Of a DNA stretch of 64,000 bases, positions 44,577 through 53,290 are shown piece by piece. Below the pieces are notes generated by a model, which was not told the DNA's origin, made no database searches, and worked only from the letters and a program-made list of their open reading frames with translations. How positions within the stretch are numbered: the first letter of the stretch is position 1; every line of letters starts with the position of its first letter. Made by a program: the position numbers and the translations under genes. This stretch comes from CBDBJK01 sp965206395 (GTDB lineage Bacteria; Chloroflexota; Dehalococcoidia; Lucifugimonadales; CATOSD01), in NCBI GenBank assembly GCA_965206395.1, contig CBDBJK010000007.1:1-64000 (forward strand), written 5' to 3'.

Positions 44577-47236
44577 TTGGCCTCGCTCTTTTCGCGGACC
44601 AGACCCGCGACCAGACCAAGAGCTTCGTCCAGCTTGTTGGCGTCTCGTCCTCCAGCCTGGGCCACGTCTGGCCTTCCGCCTCCCCCGCCCTGAATGGCCT
44701 TTGCCGCGCCTTTAGCGATTACGCTCGCGTCGAGGCCCTTCGCTACCAGGTCAGACGTTACCATAGATATCAGGATGGGTTTATCATCGATTACAGAACC
44801 CAGAACTATGACGCCGCTGCCCATCTTGTCGCGGAGCCAGTCCCCAACCTCTCGCAGCGAGTCTGCGTTGGAGGCCGACATCTTGACGGCCAACACGCTT
44901 ACACCGTTCACGTCCTGCCTGGAATCCAGCAAGCCCTCGGCTGATTGTAAGGACAGCCGGCTTTCGAGGGCGTCCCTCTGATGCGTGACCTCGTCAAGGC
45001 TATCGAGCAGGCCCTGGACTTTGCTCTCGACTTCGGGCAGCGGGGTTTGCAGCTTGCGGGCCATCGCATCCTCGCGCTTGAATCGCTCCCAGACGAGCTT
45101 TTCCGCGGCCCTGCCGCTAACGGCCTCGATGCGTCGCATACCCGCGCCGATGCTGGACTCGCCGAGAATGTATATCGCGCCAATTTCGCCCGTTCTAGCA
45201 ACGTGTGTCCCGCCGCAAACCTCGAAGCTGAATATCGCGCCGTTGGAAATCTCTATCAGCCGCACGCTATCTCCGTACTTGTCGCCGAAGAAGGCTAGCG
45301 CGCCCCGGCTTATTGCCGAGGTGTAGGCGTCCTCGCTCTTGATGACAGTGGCGTTCTGACGCAGCTTCTCGTTGACCAGTAGCTGAACTTGCCACATCTC
45401 GTCCTCTGTTACGGCCTGGACGTGTGAAAAGTCGAAGCGCAGCCGGTCTGGTGTCACAAGTGACCCCGCCTGCCGGACGTGCGGCCCCAGCACCTGTCTC
45501 AGCGCGGCATGGAGCATATGGGTTGCCGTGTGATTGCGTCCGGTGTCCTCGCGCCGGATGGAGTCAACGTAGGCTTCCACGCTGTCGCCCAGAGTTATTA
45601 TCCCCTGAGTCACCTTGCCGAAGTGGACGATAACGTCCGGCATGACCGTCTGCGTGTCGTGTATCTCGATCTTGCCGTTTGGCCCGATTAGCTCGCCCGC
45701 GTCGCCAATCTGTCCCCCGCCCTCTGGATAGAACGGAGTCTCAACGAGCGCGATTTCCACGTCCTGCCCTTCCGACGCTTCGTTGACAAGCTCGTCTTTA
45801 GAGATTAGTCCGATAACAACGGACGAAGCCGTTAGTTGCTCGTATCCAAGAAAACTGGTAGCGCCGACTGCCATGCTTTCGTACACGCGGATCTTGGCTC
45901 TATCGCCGCCGAACTGGGCCGTTGCCCGCGCCCGTTCTCGCTGGGCCGACATCTCGCGCTCGAAGCCTACCAGGTCTACCTCGATGCCTCTCTCACGGGC
46001 TATTTCCTGTGTCATCTCGACGGGGAAGCCGTAGGTGTCCCAGAGCCTAAAGATCACTTCTCCCTGCAGCATCGCCACGCCTTCGAGGGCATCGGTCAGC
46101 ACGGAGTAGCCGTTCTGGAACGCCTGTTGAAATCGCTCCTCTTCCAGCCTGAGCACGGTCAAGATGAAGTCCTGGTGGTTGCGCAGTTCAGGATAAGCAT
46201 CGCCCATCTTTTCGATGACGGCGCCTGCGATTTCGCCCAGGAAGGAGCTATCAAGGCCAAGCTGTATCCCCTGACGTATGGCGCGTCGGATTACGCGGCG
46301 TAGCACGTAGCCCCGGCCCTCGTTGCCCGGCACAACGCCGTCCGCGATAAGAAAGGTCGAGCTTCGGGCGTGCTCGGACACGACGCGAATCGCGTAGTCC
46401 GATGCGTAGTCCGATGCGTCGTCCGAGCCGTACTCCTTGCCGGTCAATTCCTCGACTTTTTGAATCATCGGCCTGAACAGTTCGGTCTCGTAGATTGAGT
46501 TGACGCCCTGCATTACCACGGCGGCCCGTTCAAGTCCCATGCCGGTGTCCACGCTTGGCGCGGGCAGGGGTGTGCGGCTGCCATCAAGGTGATGGTAGAA
46601 CTGCATGAACACGAGGTTCCAAAGCTCAACGAACCGGTTGCAGGTGTCGCCTGCCTCGTTCATCGGATGGGTGCAGTTGGGGCCGCAGTCGTCACGGAGA
46701 CAGCCCTTGCCCTCGCCGAAGTCGTAGTGAAGCTCGCTGCACGGCCCGCAAGGGCCTTCAAGTCCGGCAGGCCCCCACCAGTTGTCAGCATCTCCGAACC
46801 TGTAAATTCCTTCTGCCGGAACGCCCGCCTCTCTCCACAGACCAAAAGCCTCGTCATCGCTGTCGTGAACGGTGATGGCGAATTGCTCTTTTGGCAATCC
46901 GAATTTGGTTAGGAAGAACTCAATGGCGAAGTCGATAGCCTCTTTCTTGAAGTAGTCGCCAATGCTGAAGTTGCCCAGCATCTCGAACAGCGTCAGGTGC
47001 GTCGCGTCGCCTACCTCGTCTATGTCGACCGTGCGAAACGATTTCTGAGAAGTCGTAAGGCGTTTATTGGGCGGGGTCGCCTCTCCCGCAAAGTAAGGCT
47101 TGAACTGCACCATGCCCGCCGTGGTGAGCAGCAGCGTAGGGTCGCCCACCGGAATCAAGGAGGAACTGGCTACGCGCAGGTGGTTCTTGCTCTCGAAATA
47201 GCTAAGGAAGGCTTCTCTAATCTCATCGCTTGTCAT
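44573..47236 (-). CDS. alaS: Alanyl-tRNA synthetase
   Basis: 887 residues, the normal bacterial length. Class II catalytic core (SDEIREAFLSYFESKNH, motif 1 region; DPTLLLTTAGMVQFKPYF), tRNA-recognition region, editing domain with zinc/water-binding H-x3-H (NHTATHML) and C-x3-H (EVCGGTHVARTGEIG), and the C-terminal DHHA1/C-Ala domain ending QGGGGGRPDVAQAGG. ATG 47236 is preferred to GTG 47242 by spacing from AGAGAG. Co-transcribed with ruvX. Confidence 0.97.
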   Translation of the reverse strand: MTSDEIREAFLSYFESKNHLRVASSSLIPVGDPTLLLTTAGMVQFKPYFAGEATPPNKRLTTSQKSFRTVDIDEVGDATHLTLFEMLGNFSIGDYFKKEAIDFAIEFFLTKFGLPKEQFAITVHDSDDEAFGLWREAGVPAEGIYRFGDADNWWGPAGLEGPCGPCSELHYDFGEGKGCLRDDCGPNCTHPMNEAGDTCNRFVELWNLVFMQFYHHLDGSRTPLPAPSVDTGMGLERAAVVMQGVNSIYETELFRPMIQKVEELTGKEYGSDDASDYASDYAIRVVSEHARSSTFLIADGVVPGNEGRGYVLRRVIRRAIRQGIQLGLDSSFLGEIAGAVIEKMGDAYPELRNHQDFILTVLRLEEERFQQAFQNGYSVLTDALEGVAMLQGEVIFRLWDTYGFPVEMTQEIARERGIEVDLVGFEREMSAQRERARATAQFGGDRAKIRVYESMAVGATSFLGYEQLTASSVVIGLISKDELVNEASEGQDVEIALVETPFYPEGGGQIGDAGELIGPNGKIEIHDTQTVMPDVIVHFGKVTQGIITLGDSVEAYVDSIRREDTGRNHTATHMLHAALRQVLGPHVRQAGSLVTPDRLRFDFSHVQAVTEDEMWQVQLLVNEKLRQNATVIKSEDAYTSAISRGALAFFGDKYGDSVRLIEISNGAIFSFEVCGGTHVARTGEIGAIYILGESSIGAGMRRIEAVSGRAAEKLVWERFKREDAMARKLQTPLPEVESKVQGLLDSLDEVTHQRDALESRLSLQSAEGLLDSRQDVNGVSVLAVKMSASNADSLREVGDWLRDKMGSGVIVLGSVIDDKPILISMVTSDLVAKGLDASVIAKGAAKAIQGGGGGRPDVAQAGGRDANKLDEALGLVAGLVREKSEAN

Positions 47237-47311
47237 AATCACGTCTCTCTGAAATTTCTGTGACCGTTGAGGCGGTCAATCACGATTCTCTGACGCTGCA
47301 AAGCGTCGCTC

Positions 47312-48148
47312 TTATCCGTTAACCATAGCCGTCTCACCGCCGTCTAGTGCGATGGCCTGACCAGTCATCCAGTCCGACGCGGGAGAGGCCAGGTAGACTG
47401 CCAGTAACCCCAGGTCACGGGTGTCAGTGAGCCGACCCAGGGGCAGGCCATCGATTCTGGACTGGCGTATCTCTGGTATGTCGAAGCCCTTCCTCGTCAT
47501 TTCAGTGACATACCACCCTGGCAATATGCAGTTGACGTTGATATTGTAAGCACCCCACTCTACGGACAGCACCTTGGTCAGCATCTTCATTCCTGCCTTA
47601 CTGGTCTGGTAAGGTGCCCCATAGGGATAGGCCATAATCGCGTTGGTGGATGCGATATTGATCACCTTTCCTTGCTTCGCCGCCATCATCTGTGGGCCGA
47701 CGGCGCGACAGGTGTAAAACACGCTACTGAGATTGGTGTTCAACACCTTATCCCAATCTTCGTTAGAGAGTCCCACCGCGTGCTCGGCGGGATTGTTGTA
47801 GTGGGCACTAAACCGAGATGAAGGAGGGTCAGGTAGAGGTGCGACTGGCCCACCGGTTCCGGTGCCCGCGTTGTTTACAAGGATATCGATTCTCCCAAGC
47901 TCCCGTGTGGCTTTGTCAACCATCGCGTCCACTTGTTCAGAGTCTGATACGTCGCACTGTATGGCGACACCACGTTGCCCTAACTCTCTCACCTTCTCGG
48001 CAACTGCTTCAACATTCTTCATGGTGCGAGCGGCTACGGCTACGTCTGCTCCCGCCTCTGCGAACACCAGGGCGATGGCCTCACCAATGCCGCTGCTGCC
48101 GCCAGTGACCAGGGCCGTCTTACCTTCCAGGCTGAACTCCTTCAGCAT
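47312..48148 (-). CDS. SDR-family NAD(P)-dependent oxidoreductase
   Basis: 278 residues, classical SDR: cofactor motif TALVTGGSSGIGEAIA, NNAG motif (ILVNNAGTGTGG), catalytic Ser region NIASTNAIM and Y-x-x-x-K in APYQTSKAGMKML. An insertion of about 15 residues follows the NNAG block (PLPDPPSSRFSAHYNNPAEH). GTAGGAGGA precedes the ATG. Close to gluconate 5-dehydrogenase or FabG-like enzymes; substrate not known. Confidence 0.88.
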   Translation of the reverse strand: MLKEFSLEGKTALVTGGSSGIGEAIALVFAEAGADVAVAARTMKNVEAVAEKVRELGQRGVAIQCDVSDSEQVDAMVDKATRELGRIDILVNNAGTGTGGPVAPLPDPPSSRFSAHYNNPAEHAVGLSNEDWDKVLNTNLSSVFYTCRAVGPQMMAAKQGKVINIASTNAIMAYPYGAPYQTSKAGMKMLTKVLSVEWGAYNINVNCILPGWYVTEMTRKGFDIPEIRQSRIDGLPLGRLTDTRDLGLLAVYLASPASDWMTGQAIALDGGETAMVNG

Positions 48149-48319
48149 ACGAGTCCTCCTACAGAGTCGTGCTTTTGCTCAAACCATGTGGATTGATTGT
48201 ACCGCATCTGATTGCAGCATACGATTGTCCAGAGGGAGCAAACCGCATATCTGGAATCCTGATTGTAGAGGACGCTTTCCAAGGGTGTCAAACGATTTCA
48301 CTCAGTCCACTATGTTGGA

Positions 48320-48325
48320 TATAAT
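48320..48325 (+). promoter_or_regulatory. Possible -10 box before the second exosortase
   Basis: TATAAT 26-31 bp upstream of the chosen start, with a weak TTTCAC 18 bp further up. It argues for a start downstream, at 48351, rather than at the earlier in-frame ATGs. Confidence 0.4.
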
Positions 48326-48350
48326 GGGATTGTTGGACATGATGTTTCTT

Positions 48351-48902
48351 ATGACCGATGGACGCAACCAATCAGAGCAGGAAATGACCGCCGACGAACA
48401 CGGGCCTCAGCGCGTGTGGCGAATGGTCGGGCCTTCGGCTATCATCGGCGGAAGCCTGCTTATTGCGCTTGCGATATATTTCGACTTTCTCGGCGGGGGA
48501 TGGGTTCGCATCGTCGCGGAGTGGACGGCCCGCTGGACGAGCGCCGCGCTTAACCTCCTGGGTTCCTCGACAAGCGTGGACGGCACGATAGTCGCCTCCG
48601 ACAGCTTCGCGGTGAACATCGTGACCGAGTGCACTTCGCTGGGGCCTCTAGTCCTGTTCATCGGCGCGGTTGTCGCTTACCCATCGGCTTTCAAATCGAA
48701 GGGCACGGGCGTGCTGCTCGGAATCGCCGTTCTCACTGCCGTAAACCTCGTTCGAATAGTTAGCCTTTTCTGGATAGGCTCGACCTTCCCGCAATACCTC
48801 AGCGTGGCCCACCTGCTGGTCTGGCAGTCGGTGATGATTCTTCTCGCCATCGTGCTATGGCTATTCTGGGTCGAGAGGGTAGCCCGTGTTAGGCACGCAT
48901 AG
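48351..48902 (+). CDS. Exosortase/archaeosortase-family protein (XrtH-like)
   Basis: 183 residues from ATG 48351 (other in-frame ATGs at 48312-48342 cannot be excluded). About five membrane helices carry the exosortase triad: Cys94 (NIVTECTSLGPLVLFIGAVV), Arg135 (AVNLVRIVSLFWIG) and His154 (SVAHLLVWQSVMI). Exosortases process C-terminal sorting signals at the membrane. The next gene is a small companion membrane protein, the arrangement described for exosortase H. It differs clearly from the exosortase at 22827, so the genome has two systems. The reading frame continues upstream antisense to the SDR gene, but that part is not coding. Confidence 0.78.
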   Translation: MTDGRNQSEQEMTADEHGPQRVWRMVGPSAIIGGSLLIALAIYFDFLGGGWVRIVAEWTARWTSAALNLLGSSTSVDGTIVASDSFAVNIVTECTSLGPLVLFIGAVVAYPSAFKSKGTGVLLGIAVLTAVNLVRIVSLFWIGSTFPQYLSVAHLLVWQSVMILLAIVLWLFWVERVARVRHA

Positions 48903-49449
48903 ACTGCTGACGTTCGCGCTCAGGGCCATCGTTTTGATAGTGCTGATTTCCATTCTCTGGATTAGCGTCGCCCGGCCTTACGACGAGGCGCTGGTATTCT
49001 TCGCTCAGCCGCTTGTTTCAAACAGCGTTTCGATGAAGGCCCTGGGTTCGCACATTATCATCGACGATTCCCGGTTGTCGTCTCCGCTTTCCATCGATGG
49101 CCTGACCTTGCATTTTGGGCTGATATTGATGGCGGCCCTGGTGCTGGCGGCGGTAGGCATAGGAGTGTTTCCAAGGCTGGGTTGGCTGACGGCGATGGGA
49201 GCAGGCGCATTCTTGATGCACGTCATCGGCGTGGCCCTGATAGCGAGAGGCCTGACGTGGGCCTCTGTCGCCGATTCGCCGGACGACTCACGAAGGCTCG
49301 TCCTGAGCGCGTTCGCCGTTTTCTGGGGTCTGATTCCCGCGCTGATTGGCGGCCTATGGTGCTTCATGTACTGGATACCCAGGGTTTCCAACGCTTCAGA
49401 GAATGGTCAGCAGGCTCATCCTCCGCCTGACGTGTCGGCATCGTCTTGA
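48886..49449 (+). CDS. Exosortase-associated polytopic membrane protein
   Basis: 187 residues with four or five hydrophobic segments (FALRAIVLIVLISILWISV, FGLILMAALVLAAVGIGVF, GAGAFLMHVIGVALIARGL, FAVFWGLIPALIGGLWCFMYW) and a polar tail. It overlaps the exosortase by 17 nt, so it is coupled. By position and topology it corresponds to the membrane partner of exosortase H-type systems; I see no catalytic motif. A signal-bearing substrate is not adjacent. Confidence 0.65.
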   Translation: MLGTHRLLTFALRAIVLIVLISILWISVARPYDEALVFFAQPLVSNSVSMKALGSHIIIDDSRLSSPLSIDGLTLHFGLILMAALVLAAVGIGVFPRLGWLTAMGAGAFLMHVIGVALIARGLTWASVADSPDDSRRLVLSAFAVFWGLIPALIGGLWCFMYWIPRVSNASENGQQAHPPPDVSASS

Positions 49450-49583
49450 AGGGAATCGTCACAGCCCACTCCGCAGCCAGTTTCATGCCGGATTTGATGT
49501 TTTCGATTACGCAGCACTTGACCGCACCAGCATCACGTCCGTAAACTAAGCCAAAGTTTCGAGCGGAGGTGACGCCCAGGATT

Positions 49584-50954
49584 ATGCCACGCAGAGAGTT
49601 TTCGCTTGGACTTTTTACCGACCTCTACGAGCTTACGATGGCGCAGGCCTACTGGCAAAGCGGCAAGACGGCCCAGGCCACATTCAGCCTGTTCTTTCGC
49701 AACTACCCGCCTGACCGCGCCTACTTCGTCTTCGCGGGCCTTCAGGACATCCTGGAATATCTAGAGGGTTTTCAATTCACCAGCGACGATATCGCATTTC
49801 TGCGCACATTGAAAAAGTTTGACGATGGCTTCCTCAGTTACCTTGGCAAACTCCGGTTCACGGGAAGCGTTCGCGCGATGCCCGAAGGCACAGTCTTCTT
49901 CGCCGACGAGCCGGTAATCGAGGTCGTCGGCCCTATCATAGAGGCGCAGCTAGTCGAGACTTTCCTGGTGAATCAGGCGAACGTTCAGAGCATGCTTGCT
50001 ACCAAGGCCTCCAGGGTGATGCACGCGGCCCAAGGCAAGATCGTAGTTGATTTTGCGGCGCGGCGCACTCATGGCACCGACGTTGCCAGCAAGCTCGCCC
50101 GCGTTTGCTACATCGCAGGCTTCGCGAGTACGAGCAATGTTCTGGCTGGTGCGCTTACTGGCATCCCGACCTCCGGCACGATGGCCCACTCTTTTGTCGC
50201 AACCTTCGAGGACGAGATAGACTCCTTTCGCGCCTACGCCAGTTCGTTTCCCGACGCCAGCACATTTTTGGTGGATACCTATGATACCCTCGACGGCACC
50301 CGCAAGGCCATCAAGGTGGCGAAAGAGATGAGAGGGCAAGGGCACGAGCTTCGGGCCATACGCCTGGACAGCGGGGACCTGCTCGACCTGTCGCTGAAGT
50401 GTCGCGCGCTTCTGGACGAGGCAGGCTTCAACGAAGTGCAGGTGTTCGCAAGCGGCGGGCTGGACGAGTTCGAGGTGGACGCGCTGCTGAAGGCCGGAGC
50501 GCCAATTGATGGCTTCGGCGTTGGCACAAAGGTCGGCGTGTCTGCTGACGCTCCCTGGACAGACTGCGCCTACAAACTGGTCGAATACGATGGCAGGCCG
50601 ACGCTTAAACTCAGTTCGGAGAAACAGACCCTCCCCGGCCCAAAGCAGGTGTACCGCATTCGCGACGTGAACAACAACTTTCAGCGTGATGTCATCGCAC
50701 GCGACGACGAGCCACCTCCAACAGAGGGAGCCGAACCGTTGTTGTTCGAAGTAATGAGAGACGGCAAGCCCGCGAGTTCGATTCCCACCCTCAAGGAGCT
50801 TAGAGAGCGATTTGCCTCTGAGTTCGCCTGTCTGCCGGATCAACACAAAGCCCTGAAAACGCCAGAGCATTATCACGTAAGCATCACCGACGCGCTCGAA
50901 AGAATGCGCTCAAAGGCAGTCAGCGACGTCAGGAGCCAACAAAGCGACCTCTAG
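49584..50954 (+). CDS. pncB: Nicotinate phosphoribosyltransferase
   Basis: 456 residues. Converts nicotinate and PRPP to nicotinate mononucleotide in NAD salvage. N-terminal SLGLFTDLYELTMAQAYWQSG, AYFVFAGLQDILEYLEGF, DFAARRTHGTDVASKLAR, SGTMAHSFVATFEDE, IRLDSGDLLDLS and FGVGTKVGVSADAPW are all characteristic blocks. GGAGGTGA lies upstream with rather long spacing to ATG 49584; GTG 49569 would overlap it. Full length. Confidence 0.95.
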   Translation: MPRREFSLGLFTDLYELTMAQAYWQSGKTAQATFSLFFRNYPPDRAYFVFAGLQDILEYLEGFQFTSDDIAFLRTLKKFDDGFLSYLGKLRFTGSVRAMPEGTVFFADEPVIEVVGPIIEAQLVETFLVNQANVQSMLATKASRVMHAAQGKIVVDFAARRTHGTDVASKLARVCYIAGFASTSNVLAGALTGIPTSGTMAHSFVATFEDEIDSFRAYASSFPDASTFLVDTYDTLDGTRKAIKVAKEMRGQGHELRAIRLDSGDLLDLSLKCRALLDEAGFNEVQVFASGGLDEFEVDALLKAGAPIDGFGVGTKVGVSADAPWTDCAYKLVEYDGRPTLKLSSEKQTLPGPKQVYRIRDVNNNFQRDVIARDDEPPPTEGAEPLLFEVMRDGKPASSIPTLKELRERFASEFACLPDQHKALKTPEHYHVSITDALERMRSKAVSDVRSQQSDL

Positions 50955-50995
50955 CCACAATTTATCGGACATCGAAGATACAAGAGAGGACAATC

Positions 50996-51559
50996 ATGGC
51001 GCGACTGCCTTACATCTCCAGAGACGACCTGCCCTCAGACAAACAGCACATCTACGACAGCATCGCCGAGAAGCGGAGCAGCGCCGAGTCGGGCGGCACG
51101 ATGCCGCACTCATTCGGGGTGCTGTTCAACAGTCCAGACGCAGCCGAAGCAGTCGGCGGTCTTGGCGAGTACCTCAGGTTCAAATCCTCGCTGGATCCGG
51201 TGATACGCGAGATAGCGATTCTCAGCACGGCGCGGGCGCTCGATAATAATTACGAATGGGCGCATCACGAGCCTGTTGCTCGCCGTGTGGGAGTGCGTGA
51301 CGAGGTGATAGAGTCGATAAGAAGCGGCAAAGCGCCTATGGGCCTGCCCGCGAAGGAAGGCGTGTTCGCGCAGGCGGCCAAGGAGCTTGTAGGCAAAGGA
51401 ACCCTCACAGACCGGACGTTCCAGGCAGTCCTGCACCTGCTAGGCCCGCAACAGACCGTTGACCTGATAGTGGTCGTCGGCTACTTCGCCATGCTCGGCA
51501 CCGCACTCAACGCCCTTGGCATCGAGCTAGAGCCGGGGCTGGAATCAGGGCTGCCGTAG
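50996..51559 (+). CDS. Carboxymuconolactone decarboxylase-family protein
   Basis: 187 residues, AhpD/CMD fold. The CMD helix EIAILSTARALDNNYEWAHHEPVARRVGV is typical, but the C-x-x-C of peroxidase-type AhpD is absent, so it is not an AhpD-like disulfide reductase. The family includes gamma-carboxymuconolactone decarboxylase and many uncharacterised enzymes. GAGAGGAC precedes the ATG. It follows pncB by 41 bp. Confidence 0.85.
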   Translation: MARLPYISRDDLPSDKQHIYDSIAEKRSSAESGGTMPHSFGVLFNSPDAAEAVGGLGEYLRFKSSLDPVIREIAILSTARALDNNYEWAHHEPVARRVGVRDEVIESIRSGKAPMGLPAKEGVFAQAAKELVGKGTLTDRTFQAVLHLLGPQQTVDLIVVVGYFAMLGTALNALGIELEPGLESGLP

Positions 51560-51624
51560 ATAACCGCTAACACCTCCCCCATTAATGGCGGGGAGAGGAT
51601 TTAGTCCATTCTTCTGTTTATTCG

Positions 51625-51834
51625 TTAGTCGTCGGGAGTGTAGGATGCGGGGCTTGCCAAAAACTCGTTGCGGCAGGCTAGGCTGCATAGGTAGTACCAC
51701 TTTCCCTCGTGGAAGCGCCGTGTGCCCTTGGTGGGGTCTACTTCGGGAGCGCCTCCTGGAACAGTCCCCACCGCCTGATTCATCTCGTCGGTGTCAAGCT
51801 CGCGCCCGCACACCGGGTCATTGACTATAGCCAT
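51625..51834 (-). CDS. YHS-domain protein
   Basis: 69 residues: NDPVCGRELDTDEMNQAVG at the N-terminus and WYYLCSLACRNEFLASPASY at the C-terminus, the two halves of the YHS domain with its Cys residues (C9, C50, C54), a probable metal-binding module. A short insert separates the halves. AAGGAGGAC is well placed before the ATG. It probably works with a metal-handling or redox partner elsewhere. Confidence 0.85.
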   Translation of the reverse strand: MAIVNDPVCGRELDTDEMNQAVGTVPGGAPEVDPTKGTRRFHEGKWYYLCSLACRNEFLASPASYTPDD

Positions 51835-51940
51835 GTTGTCCTCCTTCTACATCCTTCCTCGGAAGGACTGGCTCTGTGGTATCCCGAATGATTGGTATGA
51901 AAATACGGTGTCAAGCCGCCCTCATCAAAGATTATGAGGC

Positions 51941-53065
51941 TTACAGCGCCATCTCCTGGGCGAACACTTCGAGGTGCTCATCTGCCGTGCCCATGCGGAG
52001 CACCATGCCTTGCATCTGGCGAGTGTAAATCTGCAAGTCGAACTCCTGCATGAAACCCACGCCAGCGTGAAGCTGATGCGCGGTAAGGGTAACCTCCTGA
52101 CAGGCGTTGCTGCAAAATGCTTTGGCTAACGCGACCTCTCTGCGCGCGGGTAAGCCATGCGCAAGACGCGAAACCGCCTCTTGAGCGGCGAGGCGCGCTC
52201 CGTCGGAGAGGATAACCATGTCTGCAACGTGATGCTGCACTGCCTGCAATGAGCCGAGAGGCCGCCCGAATTGCACTCGCATCTTGACGTATTCGACCGT
52301 GCGTTCGAGCACTTTCTCCGCTATGCCCACCATTTGCATGCACAGGAGCGCGGTTGCCGCGTCCAGAACTCGCTGCACGAGGGGCCATCCCTGGTTTACT
52401 CCGCCGATGACGTTCGGAGCAGGCACAGCGACGTTATCGAATCTTATCTCCGCCTGCTTGTCGCTCCCAATGGTATCGAGAGAAGTTACCTGAATGCCTG
52501 GATTTGAACTGGGAACCAGGAATATCGTTAGGTCTGTGTCGCCCGAACCCGTCCGCGCCACGCAGAGGAAGTAGTCGGCAACGTTGCCGTACTCCACGAA
52601 TAGCTTCGTGCCATTCAGAATGTAATGGTCGCCTTTAGGCTGTGCCTGCAACTGGATGCTTGCTGGATTAGACCGCCCCGTTTCTTCGAGCAATGCCAGC
52701 GAAAGCAATATCTGACCCTGGGCTATCGAGGGTATCATGCCGCGCCTCTGGTCGTCGCTGCCACCATAGAGGATCGTGAGGCTGCCGAGGACGATGGTTG
52801 AGAAGAAAGGGCCTATGTACAGGCCACGACCCATCTCGCCGAGAATAACGCCCAGATCCATGAGGTCGCCGCCCGCGCCGCCTAAATCCTCTGGGATGGC
52901 CGTGTTAATCAGCCCTGTCTCGGCCATCTTGCGCCATACATCAGAAGAATATCCCTTCTCGTCGGTCTCCATCTCTCGAAGCAAGCTGATCGGAAACTCT
53001 TGCGCCAGAAAGTCTCTGGCGAGTCTCTTGAGCATCTCCTGAGTTTCGGTGAGAGCCAGGTCCAT
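51941..53065 (-). CDS. Acyl-CoA dehydrogenase-family protein, subunit lacking the usual Glu
   Basis: 374 residues. ACAD N-terminal helices (LTETQEMLKRLARDFLAQEF), middle beta domain (LALLEETGRSNPASIQLQAQ, YILNGTKLFVEYGNVADYFL) and C-terminal helical domain (VKMRVQFGRPLGSLQAVQHHVADM). The canonical Y-E-G-T near the C-terminus is replaced (LRMGTADEHLE), so the MCAD-type catalytic base is missing. It is encoded 225 bp downstream of a second ACAD on the same strand. Pairs like this form alpha2beta2 enzymes in steroid side-chain degradation. AAAGGAG precedes the ATG. Confidence 0.85.
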   Translation of the reverse strand: MDLALTETQEMLKRLARDFLAQEFPISLLREMETDEKGYSSDVWRKMAETGLINTAIPEDLGGAGGDLMDLGVILGEMGRGLYIGPFFSTIVLGSLTILYGGSDDQRRGMIPSIAQGQILLSLALLEETGRSNPASIQLQAQPKGDHYILNGTKLFVEYGNVADYFLCVARTGSGDTDLTIFLVPSSNPGIQVTSLDTIGSDKQAEIRFDNVAVPAPNVIGGVNQGWPLVQRVLDAATALLCMQMVGIAEKVLERTVEYVKMRVQFGRPLGSLQAVQHHVADMVILSDGARLAAQEAVSRLAHGLPARREVALAKAFCSNACQEVTLTAHQLHAGVGFMQEFDLQIYTRQMQGMVLRMGTADEHLEVFAQEMAL

Positions 53066-53123
53066 ACGTTTCTCCTTTAATTTCTTACAGCACAGCGTTG
53101 CTTAGAACGCCTAACAAAATTAC

Positions 53124-53261
53124 AATGTCATTCTGTCCGACCCCTTAATTGGAATATCTTCGGACTCCGATGCTTCGGAGAGCAGAGCGAAGAATCTAAG
53201 CGCCTAATATCGTGATGGCAAAGGCTTAGATTCCTCGTCGCAGGCTCCTCGGAATGACATT
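53124..53261. repeat. 138-bp palindromic intergenic repeat (AATGTCATTC ends)
   Basis: Ends AATGTCATTC and GAATGACATT are inverse to each other; inside, GAATCTAAGC pairs with GCTTAGATTC, and CTCCGATGCTTCGGAG is a hairpin. Located between the two acyl-CoA dehydrogenase genes. Confidence 0.7.
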
Positions 53262-53290
53262 GGTGGTTCACTTAAGCACTGTTCCTCTAG

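Noticed and set aside
47862..48350. N-terminal extension of the second exosortase ORF
   Set aside because: It runs antisense through the SDR gene, has no family similarity, and a TATAAT lies inside it; the membrane protein starts much later.
49950..50876. 308-residue minus-strand ORF opposite pncB
   Set aside because: Mirror of a strongly conserved gene; no domain or ribosome site.
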